From Vulcanimicrobiota bacterium (GTDB lineage: Bacteria; Vulcanimicrobiota; Vulcanimicrobiia; Vulcanimicrobiales; Vulcanimicrobiaceae): DNA of 15,621 bases. The notes beneath the pieces were generated by a model. It did no database searches, had not been told where the DNA came from, and saw nothing but the letters and a program-made list of their open reading frames with translations. Numbering within the stretch: position 1 is the stretch's first letter; every line of letters begins with the position of its first letter. The position numbers were made by a program, and so were the translations under genes. The stretch covers positions 1-15,621 of the forward strand of contig JACRUB010000057.1 of the NCBI GenBank assembly GCA_014305015.1, given 5' to 3'. Shown one piece after another: positions 1-6,898 of this stretch.

Positions 1-1432
1 CGTCGAGGTAGTGATCGCGATAACTGTTGTTCTGTTCGGGATCGAGCACTTCAAGCAGAGCCGACTGCGGATCGCCGCGGAAATCGCTTCCGACTTTATC
101 GATCTCGTCGATCATCATGACCGGATTGCGCGTGCCGGCATCGCGAATGGCGCGCACGATCGTGCCGGGCATTGCGCCGATGTAGGTACGGCGGTGGCCG
201 CGAATCTCCGATTCGTCACGCACGCCGCCAACCGATAGACGCACGAACTTGCGGCCCATGGCTTTTGCAATAGATTGACCGAGCGAGGTTTTACCGACGC
301 CCGGGGGCCCGACGAAGCACAATATCGGGCCCGAAAGTTTCTTCTTGAGTTTTCCGACTGCAAGATACTCAATGATGCGGTCTTTGACTTTCTCGAGATC
401 GTAGTGATCTTGGTCCAGAATCTGGCGCGCATTCTTGATATCGATTTGGTCGCTTGTTTCTTTACCCCACGGCATTTGCACGAGCCAATCGAGGTACGTG
501 CGAATAACGCTGTACTCGGGCGATGCTTGCGGCACTTTGGAGAGACGGTCCAGCTCGCGGTCCGCAGCTTTCTTGACGTCTTCGGGCATCTGCGCTTCGT
601 CGATCTTGGTGCGAAGTTCGTTGGTCTCCGCTTGTTGCGGATCTGTCTCGCCAAGCTCTTCTTGAATTGCGCGCAGTTGCTGGCGCAAATAAAAATCGCG
701 CTGGTTCTTCTCCATCTCGCGCTGGATGTCGGATTGAATCTTATGTCCGAGCTCGACGACTTCCAACTCTTTGGTCAGCAGCATCGTGAGCTTGCGCATA
801 CGCTTCTCGGTGTTGCGCTCTTCGAGAATCGCCTGACGGTCGGCCGTTTCAAGGCGCATCGTCGAAGCAACGAAGTAGGTCAGCAGATTGGGGTCCGTGA
901 TGTTTTGGACTTCCATTTCCATCTCACGCGGCGCTTGCGGCAAATAGCCGAGCAATTTCTGAAAGAGCCCCGCGAGATTGCGGTGCATCGCCGTGAGGTC
1001 GTCCGAAGATTTGGTAATGTCGGGCAATTCCGTGTATGCCGCCACCATATACGGCTCGGTTTGCACGAATTGCTCGATTTGGAAGACGCTTTGACCCGCA
1101 ACAATGCAGCGTAAGGTGCCATCCGGCACTTTGAGCATCTTTTGAATGGTCCCGATCGTACCGACGCGACGGATGTCGTCCGGACCCGGATCTTCCGTAT
1201 CCTTGTCTTTGAGGACGGTCAACCCAATGGGGCGTCCCTCGCGCAGTGCTTCCTCGACCAATTGAATGCCCGGTTTTTTGACGACGGCGAGCGGAATAAC
1301 GGTATTGGGAAAAAGCACGGCCTCCTGAAGCGGCAATATGCCGATCAGATGTGTCGAAATGACCGCTTTAGCGGCCTGCACTTTGGGCACTTTTGGCTCT
1401 ATGGAATCTTTATCTTTACTGGTTGAGGCCAT
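1..1432 (-). CDS. lon: ATP-dependent protease Lon (La), N-terminal 477 residues, cut by window edge
   Basis: Lon is a cytosolic AAA+ serine protease that unfolds and degrades damaged and short-lived regulatory proteins. The visible 477 codons cover the N-terminal LON substrate-binding domain (about residues 25-220), the helical/coiled-coil linker (about 220-330, with a KNQRDFYLRQQLRAIQEELG stretch typical of the family) and the first part of the AAA+ domain. Walker A is GPPGVGKT at 375-382 (Lys381) and Walker B is VMMIDEIDK. The last readable residues are LDPEQNNSYRDHYLD, a Lon signature just after Walker B. The sensor motifs and the Ser-Lys protease dyad lie outside the window, so catalytic integrity cannot be judged. 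The ATG start lies 3 nt after the hsp20 stop, so the gene should be cotranscribed and translationally coupled with hsp20 and share its CIRCE control. A purine-rich AAAGGA lies 14 nt upstream, too far for an ideal ribosome site. Family assignment is near certain. Confidence 0.97.
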   Translation of the reverse strand, partial: MASTSKDKDSIEPKVPKVQAAKAVISTHLIGILPLQEAVLFPNTVIPLAVVKKPGIQLVEEALREGRPIGLTVLKDKDTEDPGPDDIRRVGTIGTIQKMLKVPDGTLRCIVAGQSVFQIEQFVQTEPYMVAAYTELPDITKSSDDLTAMHRNLAGLFQKLLGYLPQAPREMEMEVQNITDPNLLTYFVASTMRLETADRQAILEERNTEKRMRKLTMLLTKELEVVELGHKIQSDIQREMEKNQRDFYLRQQLRAIQEELGETDPQQAETNELRTKIDEAQMPEDVKKAADRELDRLSKVPQASPEYSVIRTYLDWLVQMPWGKETSDQIDIKNARQILDQDHYDLEKVKDRIIEYLAVGKLKKKLSGPILCFVGPPGVGKTSLGQSIAKAMGRKFVRLSVGGVRDESEIRGHRRTYIGAMPGTIVRAIRDAGTRNPVMMIDEIDKVGSDFRGDPQSALLEVLDPEQNNSYRDHYLD

Positions 1433-1435
1433 GAA

Positions 1436-1822
1436 TTACGCAAGGGTCCTTTTGACGATCATTCGGATTTCGGTACGTGAGGTTGGGACGTATTGGGTTG
1501 CCGAAATCGGAAGCTGAATCGTCAATATACCGGCGCCGTAGGTAGACGAAACGGTTTCATATTCGACCGCAACGGGCAGATGGATTTTTTTAATAAACTC
1601 GCCGTACTCGATCTCTTTCTGTAAGAAAGAGCCGCGCGAGAAACGCGTCGCGTCGATCCGTCGTCCAATAATGAAGAGGTGGCGCTCGTCAACGGCAACG
1701 CGCAAATTTTCCGCATCCGCGCCCGCGAGCTCGACCTTAACAACAACCTGGCCGTGGTCTTCATCTATAAAGACGTCGGAATTGGGTTCCCAACGCCCGA
1801 CACGTGTCTTTAGAAAATCCAT
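1436..1822 (-). CDS. Hsp20/alpha-crystallin family small heat-shock protein
   Basis: A 128-residue small heat-shock protein, expected to act as an ATP-independent cytosolic holdase that keeps unfolding proteins soluble for refolding or proteolysis. After a short N-terminus (MDFLKTRVGRWEPNSDVFID), the alpha-crystallin beta-sandwich spans about residues 17-115. It has the typical strand sequence QVVVKVELAGADAENLRVAVD, then HLFIIGRR, and the YGEFIKKIHLPVAV segment. The loop YGAGILTIQLPI near residues 95-106 matches the conserved A/G-x-L-x-(I/V)-x-(I/L)-P motif of the family. The C-terminal tail lacks a clear I-x-I anchoring motif, so higher oligomers may assemble differently. Ribosome-binding candidates (AGGA 3 nt and GGAG 13 nt before the ATG) are both poorly spaced. 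It is the first gene of the hsp20-lon operon, with a CIRCE operator 22 nt upstream of the start codon. Confidence 0.93.
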   Translation of the reverse strand: MDFLKTRVGRWEPNSDVFIDEDHGQVVVKVELAGADAENLRVAVDERHLFIIGRRIDATRFSRGSFLQKEIEYGEFIKKIHLPVAVEYETVSSTYGAGILTIQLPISATQYVPTSRTEIRMIVKRTLA

Positions 1823-1844
1823 CTATCCTAATAAACTCCGAAAG

Positions 1845-1871
1845 TTAGCAATCGGATGCGACGACTGCTAA
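1845..1871 (-). promoter_or_regulatory. CIRCE operator (HrcA-binding inverted repeat) for the hsp20-lon operon
   Basis: On the plus strand the site reads TTAGCAATC - 9 nt - GACTGCTAA. The known CIRCE consensus is TTAGCACTC-N9-GAGTGCTAA, so each half matches at 8 of 9 bases, the only mismatch is at the same position in both halves, and the spacer is exactly 9 nt. It lies 22 nt upstream of the hsp20 ATG, where a repressor would block transcription start or early elongation. From knowledge of the system, HrcA bound here would repress the operon until heat stress titrates the GroEL needed for HrcA folding. No hrcA gene is in the window. I could not fix a convincing -35/-10 pair. Confidence 0.85.
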
Positions 1872-1887
1872 TTTAGGTGCTGGGGGC

Positions 1888-2400
1888 CTAGGGGCCTGGC
1901 CCCGGATCAGGAAGGGGGCGTCCGGCCGGCCACATCACGCACGGGTCCAGACGGATCTGCAGCGCAGTCAGCGCGTCGGCTGGGATTTTGACTGCAAAAA
2001 ATTGGGTGAACTTGGTCGGGACGCCGAGGCGCGTTTGAGGCGGGAACGCGGTTTGGGCGATCCCCGGAGCGTGCGTGGAGGCCAGGACCGCATTGATCTC
2101 ACCCGCGCTCGCCGGCGAGGTGTACTGGTCCGTACGGGTGCCGAGATACGTCTTGCCGTCTTGGCGCGTGTAGAGAAATCCGATGACTTCGTTCGGCGTA
2201 AAGGTTGCTTGGGAGACAACCTTATCGATACGCACGACTTCGCCGTCTCGCGAAACCGGTACATCGATGACCTGCGGGACTTGTTTTGCCGAATCCAGAC
2301 AAGGGCCACGCGTATCCACATAGCCGGAGGCGGTGGGGGCAGGGGTAGCCGCGGGATTTCCCGCCTGAGCAATGATTAACGCCGAAATTGCAATCAACAT
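1888..2400 (-). CDS. Small exported protein of unknown function
   Basis: A 170-residue protein I do not recognise. It starts with a short hydrophobic stretch (MLIAISALIIAQAG) that could be a signal peptide, although it lacks the usual N-terminal Lys/Arg; cleavage after AQA is plausible. A low-complexity Ala/Pro/Thr linker follows, then a polar domain of mixed beta character with two cysteines (in GPCLD near residue 34 and DPCVMW near residue 153) that could form a disulfide outside the cytoplasm. The tail is Pro/Gly-rich (PLPDPGPGP). No catalytic motif is visible. Reading upstream in frame, there is no other ATG, GTG or TTG before a stop codon, so the ATG at 2400 is the earliest possible start. 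It overlaps the ATG of the divergent hydrolase on a shared CATG. No Shine-Dalgarno sequence precedes it. The gene ends 66 nt before the hsp20 start, on the same strand, with CIRCE between, so it is probably a separate transcription unit. Confidence 0.7.
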   Translation of the reverse strand: MLIAISALIIAQAGNPAATPAPTASGYVDTRGPCLDSAKQVPQVIDVPVSRDGEVVRIDKVVSQATFTPNEVIGFLYTRQDGKTYLGTRTDQYTSPASAGEINAVLASTHAPGIAQTAFPPQTRLGVPTKFTQFFAVKIPADALTALQIRLDPCVMWPAGRPLPDPGPGP

Positions 2401-3202
2401 GGAGAAAGAGCTTCGTGTGACCGCCGGAAAATCTTTGCTCGCTCAGTCCGTAACCATCGAAGGGCCGCTGGACGCGCCCGCGCTCTTGCTCGTACACGGC
2501 ATCCACTTGGGCCGCTACTCATGGCAACCGCACGTTCAGATTCTTCGCCGCAATTTTCGCGTTGCGACCATCGACCTGCCGCGTCACGGCACGATGTATA
2601 CGGTCCCGTTTACGCGTGAGGAAATTTTCGCGCAGTTAAACTATGTGGTGCAAGAACACCTCGCGTGCGCGCCGGTGATGATCGGCTACTCACTCGGCGG
2701 GTATTGCATTACCCAATTCGCAGAAGCCTCTCCGGACTCGAGCCGCGGCTTGTTGCTTGCCGGATGCTCGCTCGATCCGACGACCTGGCGCAGCAGTGCG
2801 TATAGCGCGCTTGCCGGACTTGGCGGTCATGTCCCGCCGCCGTTTCTCGATTCACTGGGCAGCATGTTCTTCCGCATGACACTCAAGCCCGATCTCGCGC
2901 AAGCGATCATCGAGAACCCCTTCAATCGACGTGCCTTTATGGAGTCGCACGTGATGCTCGGCGCACAATCGTACAGCAAAATGCTCTCGGAATACCCGCA
3001 TCCGGTGCTTGTCGCGAACGGTGAATACGATTTCATCTTCCGTCCGCACGAGAAGCGCTTCATCAAGGAAGCCCGCGCGCAAGGGCGCATCGTCAGAGGA
3101 AGCGATCACGTGTTTCCGTTGCGGCGGCCCCAAGAATTCTGCGCCATGATTGAGGAATTCGCGCAGCGGATTATTTTACAGCAGCAACCGCTGCCGCTGT
3201 AA
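2399..3202 (+). CDS. Alpha/beta hydrolase fold protein
   Basis: A 267-residue cytosolic alpha/beta hydrolase of unknown substrate. The oxyanion region is LLLVHGIHLGRYSW, the nucleophile elbow is GYSLGG (Ser98), the acid is in NGEYDF (Asp211) and the base in GSDHVFPL (His237), so the Ser-Asp-His triad is complete and ordered as in the family. The length fits a minimal hydrolase with a short cap. A substrate such as an ester, lactone or peptide cannot be assigned. Start choice is uncertain. The ATG at 2399 shares CATG with the divergent gene and has no ribosome site. An ATG at 2372 is further upstream within the opposite gene. A GTG at 2417 has a purine-rich GGAGAAAGAG ending 6 nt before it and would still keep the whole fold. 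The 3' end overlaps the convergent cytochrome gene by 32 bp. Confidence 0.9.
   Translation: MEKELRVTAGKSLLAQSVTIEGPLDAPALLLVHGIHLGRYSWQPHVQILRRNFRVATIDLPRHGTMYTVPFTREEIFAQLNYVVQEHLACAPVMIGYSLGGYCITQFAEASPDSSRGLLLAGCSLDPTTWRSSAYSALAGLGGHVPPPFLDSLGSMFFRMTLKPDLAQAIIENPFNRRAFMESHVMLGAQSYSKMLSEYPHPVLVANGEYDFIFRPHEKRFIKEARAQGRIVRGSDHVFPLRRPQEFCAMIEEFAQRIILQQQPLPL
2401..2410 (+). promoter_or_regulatory. Candidate ribosome-binding site favouring a GTG start at 2417 for the hydrolase
   Basis: GGAGAAAGAG ends 6 nt before an in-frame GTG at 2417, whereas neither ATG (2372, 2399) has a Shine-Dalgarno sequence. If this is the real signal, the hydrolase begins MTAGKSLLAQ and no longer overlaps the divergent gene's start codon. 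It is encoded inside the ATG-initiated reading, so it may be chance. Confidence 0.35.
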
Positions 3203-3629
3203 CGGCACCGGCGTGGTTACTCCACGCGCCGCGTATGTAGGTGATGACTGCCGAGAGTTTCGCATCGCTCAGCGTTCCGCTCCAGGCGGGCATTTGACCG
3301 TTGTACGCCACGCCATTTATTTTCACCGGACCGGTGAGGCCCGTCTTGACGATCTTGATCAGTGGTTTTATGTCGCCCGTTACAACCGGGTTGCCGTCAA
3401 GCGGCGGAAACGCCCCGGGCTGGCCTTGCCCTTTGGATCCGTGACAGGTCGCGCAATTTGCATTGAACGTGGCCACTCCCAATGTCACCATCGAACCGGT
3501 GCTCGAAGCAGGCGTCGTAGTCGCCTGCGTTGTTGTCGTGGTCGTTGTGCTGCTGTTTGAGCCTTTAGAGCAACCCACAAAGAGAAGTGCGGGAGCAAGC
3601 AATAAGGCGGCGGCGGTCAAGCGGTTCAT
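3171..3629 (-). CDS. Mono-haem cytochrome c lipoprotein
   Basis: A 152-residue membrane-anchored class I c-type cytochrome, expected to carry electrons on the outer face of the cytoplasmic membrane. The N-terminus is a lipoprotein signal, MNRLTAAALLLAPALLFVGC, with the lipobox cysteine at position 20. A flexible Ser/Thr-rich linker (seven consecutive Thr at 28-34) follows, then the cytochrome fold. Haem c is attached at CATCH (Cys59, Cys62, His63) and the distal axial ligand is Met113 in NGQMPAW. The FPPLDGN stretch and the C-terminal helix (LSDAKLSAVITYIRGAW) are typical of small cbb3-type/CccA-like cytochromes. An AGAAGGGA lies 11 nt before the ATG. The gene begins 21 nt after the DoxX-family gene stops, same strand, so they probably form an operon. 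Its 3' end overlaps the convergent hydrolase by 32 bp. The physiological partner is not evident. Confidence 0.92.
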   Translation of the reverse strand: MNRLTAAALLLAPALLFVGCSKGSNSSTTTTTTTQATTTPASSTGSMVTLGVATFNANCATCHGSKGQGQPGAFPPLDGNPVVTGDIKPLIKIVKTGLTGPVKINGVAYNGQMPAWSGTLSDAKLSAVITYIRGAWSNHAGAVTAAAVAAVK

Positions 3630-3650
3630 GCGACGCGGGTTCCCTTCTCG

Positions 3651-4103
3651 TTACGTGGGCCATTGGACATCCACAGGCGTGGCTTCCACACGTTCGGGGA
3701 CTCGCGCCGCCTGCCTCTCGCGCAAAGCACGCCGAATGCCGTCGACACCGAAATCGGCCGCAAGTGCAAACGTGATGACCGCAAGAATGATAAGCGCACC
3801 CGAAGTATTCATCATGCCTGCGTAACTCAAATAGTTGCCTTTGGTAACGAAGAACCCCGCCGCGAGCAAGAGCGCGACAAACGCGCTGAAGCGGGTGAAT
3901 AAGCCGAAGACCAGCAGCAACCCAACCACGACCTCGAGCGCCGCCAAAATCGGCACAACCTGATGCGTGCCGTGATACCAAGCAGGCAGCGCGGGCGCCT
4001 TTCCTCCCAGCAGCTTCTCGAGACCATGCACGAACCAAAACGCCCCGAGATAGATCCGGACGATCGTTAACCAAAAAGCCGCATGCGGCGATAATCGCGT
4101 CAT
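3651..4103 (-). CDS. DoxX family integral membrane protein
   Basis: A 150-residue protein with four predicted membrane helices, the DoxX/DoxD fold. The first helix, with the family's conserved pattern, is WLTIVRIYLGAFWFVHGLEKLLGG; others lie at about residues 49-68 (VVPILAALEVVVGLLLVFGL), 70-90 and 99-118, followed by a charged 30-residue cytoplasmic tail ending DVQWPT. DoxD is the quinone-reducing subunit of archaeal thiosulfate:quinone oxidoreductase, but most bacterial DoxX proteins have no proven reaction; roles in redox or thiol stress have been proposed. Here the next gene is a cytochrome c lipoprotein, which supports an electron-transfer role by inference. The ATG at 4103 has no Shine-Dalgarno sequence. 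A TACCCT hexamer sits exactly 6 nt before it, so the mRNA could be leaderless. The divergent kinase starts 56 nt away. Confidence 0.88.
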   Translation of the reverse strand: MTRLSPHAAFWLTIVRIYLGAFWFVHGLEKLLGGKAPALPAWYHGTHQVVPILAALEVVVGLLLVFGLFTRFSAFVALLLAAGFFVTKGNYLSYAGMMNTSGALIILAVITFALAADFGVDGIRRALRERQAARVPERVEATPVDVQWPT

Positions 4104-4109
4104 ACGACT

Positions 4110-4140
4110 AGGGTACCCGGCAAGAAGCTAAAGGTGTCAC
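4110..4140 (-). promoter_or_regulatory. Possible promoter for a leaderless doxX-cytochrome transcript
   Basis: Reading the minus strand, GTGACA (5 of 6 to TTGACA, 4140-4135) is followed after 19 nt by TACCCT (4115-4110), a TANNNT-type -10, then 6 nt and the ATG of the DoxX gene. That geometry would place the transcription start at or next to the start codon. The -10 match is only 3 of 6 and the spacing is long, so this is a weak call. Confidence 0.25.
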
Positions 4141-4159
4141 GAGGGCAGAAGAAAGCTCC

Positions 4160-6898
4160 ATGGCCTCGGTAATCACGGCTCAGGCTCCGCATAACCAACG
4201 CCGGTTCGCGCTTTTTGCCGTGGTGGCGATGACGCTCGCCGCGCTCGGCATCTTGCCGGTTGCGCGCGTGGCGGCGCCGCCGATCGAATCGATTCTCGAA
4301 TTCATCGTATGGGGCGCCGTCTTTAACCAACTCGCGACGGCCTATTTGCTTTCACGCCATCTGCGCGCAAGCCGCATTGCAGCCCTCGGCATTCTGACCG
4401 CCGGCTACATTTGTACCGCATTCCTCACTCTCGGCTACATTACGGCGTTCCCATCGCAAGCTGCCGTCGTGCTCGGAATTTCGTGGCACTACGTTTTTCC
4501 GCTGACGGTAATCGCGTACGTCTTGTCACGCAGACGCTCGACCATGATCTCCGCGGAGGCCGCGGCATCGCTCTCCGTGCGCGTTCCGATCGGTGCTGCG
4601 ATGCTGACATTGCTCGCAGTCTCGGCCGTTCTGTACTATGGGCGCGCGATCCCGATCTTGCAAGTCGCAGGGGACTACACGCGCATCATTACCTCGGGCG
4701 CCGCCCCGCTCGCTGCGGTCACGACGCTCGCGGCGCTCATCATCCTCTGGCGCCGCACCCGCGGCAGTACCACAATGCATCTGTGGCTGGCGGTTTCACT
4801 GGTTGCGCTGCTTGTTGATTTGCTGCTCACCATCTATTCGCGTCACTTCTTCACGTGGGGCTGGTACTTCGCGCGCCTCTGCGGGCTGCTCGCCGGCAGC
4901 TACGTGTTCCTTGCGATGATGGAAGAGGCGGGACGTCTCTCCACCAGTATCGTCGATGCGGAACGCAAGTTGCACGTCGTCTTCGACAGTGTTGCCGATG
5001 CGATCCTGACAATCGATGCGCGCGACGTCATTGCATCGTGCAACCACGCGGCCGCGATGCTCTTTGACATCAGTGAAGAGCGTCTCATGCGCATGCCGGT
5101 AACGCGCATCATTCCGGATTACATTGTGGCAATGGATTCGCTGCCTAAGAGCGGCACGATCGAGGTGCGCGGGCAGCGCAGCGACGGCTCGATCTTCCCG
5201 CTCGAAATCGCTGCGAGTCAAGCGGTCGAAGAAGCGTCGATGACCATCGTCATCGCGCGCGACATCACCTCACGCAAACGCGCCGAGGCGGCCCTTGCAT
5301 CCGCGCGCGACCAAGCGCTTGAGGCGGCGCGCCTCAAAGCGCAATTCCTCGCAACGATGAGTCACGAGATTCGAACCCCGATCAACGCTATCGTCGGCAT
5401 GTCGGAATTGCTGCTGAGCACCTCTATGACCGGTGAACAGCGCGAATACGCCGATACGGTCAACACCTCGGCGGAGTCTTTGCTCGCGGTCATCAACGAT
5501 ATTCTCGATTTCTCCAAACTCGAAGCCGGCAAAATGGAACTGGATTCGGTTCCGTTCTCACCGCTCGCCATTGTCGAAGCGATGGCCGACATTCTCGCCT
5601 CGCAGGCGCGACGCAAGGGACTTTCGCTCGTCACCTATATTGCGCCGGACGTTCCAAAAGCCGTAGCCGGCGATCCCAACCGCCTCAAGCAAATTTTGCT
5701 CAACCTCATGAGCAATGCCGTCAAGTTTACGGAAAGCGGCAACGTCGTGACCCGTTGCGTTGTCGAACAACGCGCGGGCGAGGCCGTCGTGCTGCGTTTT
5801 TCCATCACCGATAATGGCATTGGAATCGAGAAGGCGCAGCAAGAGCGGCTCTTTATGCCGTTCTCGCAAGCGGACGGTTCCACCAGCCGCCGCTTCGGCG
5901 GAACGGGCCTCGGCCTTTCGATTGCCAAGCGGTTGGCGACGATGATGGAAGGCATTATCGGAGTTGATTCCGCGCCGGGTAAAGGCAGCACGTTTTACTT
6001 TACCGCCAAATTCGCGCAACTCTCCGACGACCTCGCGCCCTCAACCGATCAGCCCCAAATCATTGCAGGCAGCAGCGCGCTGCTGGTTGACGACGACAAG
6101 ATCTCGCGCGACATTCTCATGCAGTATCTCGCCTCGTGGGGGATCGCAGTCGATGTGGCAAAGGATGCGGCCCAGGCGCTCGATCTCTTATTGCACGCTG
6201 ACGAAAATCAAACCGAGTATAACTTTGCGATCATTGACTACTTCATGCCCAACGTTGACGGCATAGAACTCGGCCGCCGCATTCACAGCCTGGCCGAGTA
6301 CGACGGCATGCCGCTTATTCTGGTTACTGCCTTCGATGAAGCGGGGCGCGGCAAGGATGCAGTCGATGCGGGCTTTGCGGGATATTTACGCAAGCCCATG
6401 CGGCAGTCCGCGCTGTACGATGCGATCGCGGTCGCAACGCAACTTCAACATCCTCCGACACATCCGAAGGCCGCGCCGGCGACCGTTGCAGCGGTCAATG
6501 GACACGCAACGACGCGCATCTTGCTTGCCGAAGACCATCCGGTCAATCAAACGCTGGCGATGAAACAACTTGCGAAACTTGGTTACGAAGCCGTGGCGTG
6601 CAAGGACGGTCAGGAAGCAATTGATGAGCTTGCGAAGAACGATTATGATATCGTCCTTATGGATTGCCAGATGCCCATCGTCGACGGCTTTGAAGCTACG
6701 AGGGTGATCCGGCGGAATGAAACGCAAACGGGCAAACACGTGCCGATCGTCGCCATGACCGCAAACGCCATGGAGGGCGACCGTGAAATGTGTCTTGCCG
6801 CGGGAATGGACGACTACATTGCAAAGCCTGTCCAGATGAAAACACTTCGCACAATCTTAGAACGGTGGAGCGCAGAGCGTGAAACAGAACGCAGATAG
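4160..6898 (+). CDS. Membrane-bound hybrid histidine kinase (MASE4-like, PAS, HisKA, HATPase, REC, REC)
   Basis: A 912-residue hybrid sensor kinase. The first 255 residues hold about seven or eight membrane helices resembling a MASE4 sensor region (note YITAFPS and the WHYVFP motif). A PAS domain follows (about 265-375), then a coiled linker and the HisKA dimerisation domain with the H-box MSHEIRTPINAI (His402). The ATPase domain (about 510-630) has an N-box (LLNLMSNAVKFT), G1 (DNGIGI), F-box and G2 (FGGTGLGLSIAKRL). Receiver 1 (about 638-760) has the acidic cluster VDDD, phospho-acceptor Asp693 (IIDYFMP) and Lys in LRKP. Receiver 2 (about 784-905) has AEDHP, Asp835 (LMDCQMP), Thr in AMTANA and Lys in AKPV. 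Both receivers look functional. The Hpt gene overlaps the last 20 nt, giving a His-Asp-His relay. The input signal and final regulator are unknown. The ATG at 4160 has only weak purine-rich sequence upstream (GAAGAAAG). Confidence 0.95.
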   Translation: MASVITAQAPHNQRRFALFAVVAMTLAALGILPVARVAAPPIESILEFIVWGAVFNQLATAYLLSRHLRASRIAALGILTAGYICTAFLTLGYITAFPSQAAVVLGISWHYVFPLTVIAYVLSRRRSTMISAEAAASLSVRVPIGAAMLTLLAVSAVLYYGRAIPILQVAGDYTRIITSGAAPLAAVTTLAALIILWRRTRGSTTMHLWLAVSLVALLVDLLLTIYSRHFFTWGWYFARLCGLLAGSYVFLAMMEEAGRLSTSIVDAERKLHVVFDSVADAILTIDARDVIASCNHAAAMLFDISEERLMRMPVTRIIPDYIVAMDSLPKSGTIEVRGQRSDGSIFPLEIAASQAVEEASMTIVIARDITSRKRAEAALASARDQALEAARLKAQFLATMSHEIRTPINAIVGMSELLLSTSMTGEQREYADTVNTSAESLLAVINDILDFSKLEAGKMELDSVPFSPLAIVEAMADILASQARRKGLSLVTYIAPDVPKAVAGDPNRLKQILLNLMSNAVKFTESGNVVTRCVVEQRAGEAVVLRFSITDNGIGIEKAQQERLFMPFSQADGSTSRRFGGTGLGLSIAKRLATMMEGIIGVDSAPGKGSTFYFTAKFAQLSDDLAPSTDQPQIIAGSSALLVDDDKISRDILMQYLASWGIAVDVAKDAAQALDLLLHADENQTEYNFAIIDYFMPNVDGIELGRRIHSLAEYDGMPLILVTAFDEAGRGKDAVDAGFAGYLRKPMRQSALYDAIAVATQLQHPPTHPKAAPATVAAVNGHATTRILLAEDHPVNQTLAMKQLAKLGYEAVACKDGQEAIDELAKNDYDIVLMDCQMPIVDGFEATRVIRRNETQTGKHVPIVAMTANAMEGDREMCLAAGMDDYIAKPVQMKTLRTILERWSAERETERR

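Noticed and set aside
275..1114. Long plus-strand open frame (279 codons) opposite lon
   Set aside because: It is antisense to the unambiguous Lon coding sequence, has no recognisable domain and reads as a shadow of biased codon use.
1891..1903. GGGGCC-T-GGCCCC hairpin at the end of the small exported protein gene, as a terminator
   Set aside because: The perfect pairing leaves a one-base loop and no T-tract follows on the minus strand; it codes the Pro/Gly-rich tail. A weak attenuating role cannot be excluded.
5362..6019. Minus-strand frames of 90-153 codons inside the histidine kinase gene
   Set aside because: They lie opposite conserved HisKA/HATPase coding sequence and have no recognisable protein features.
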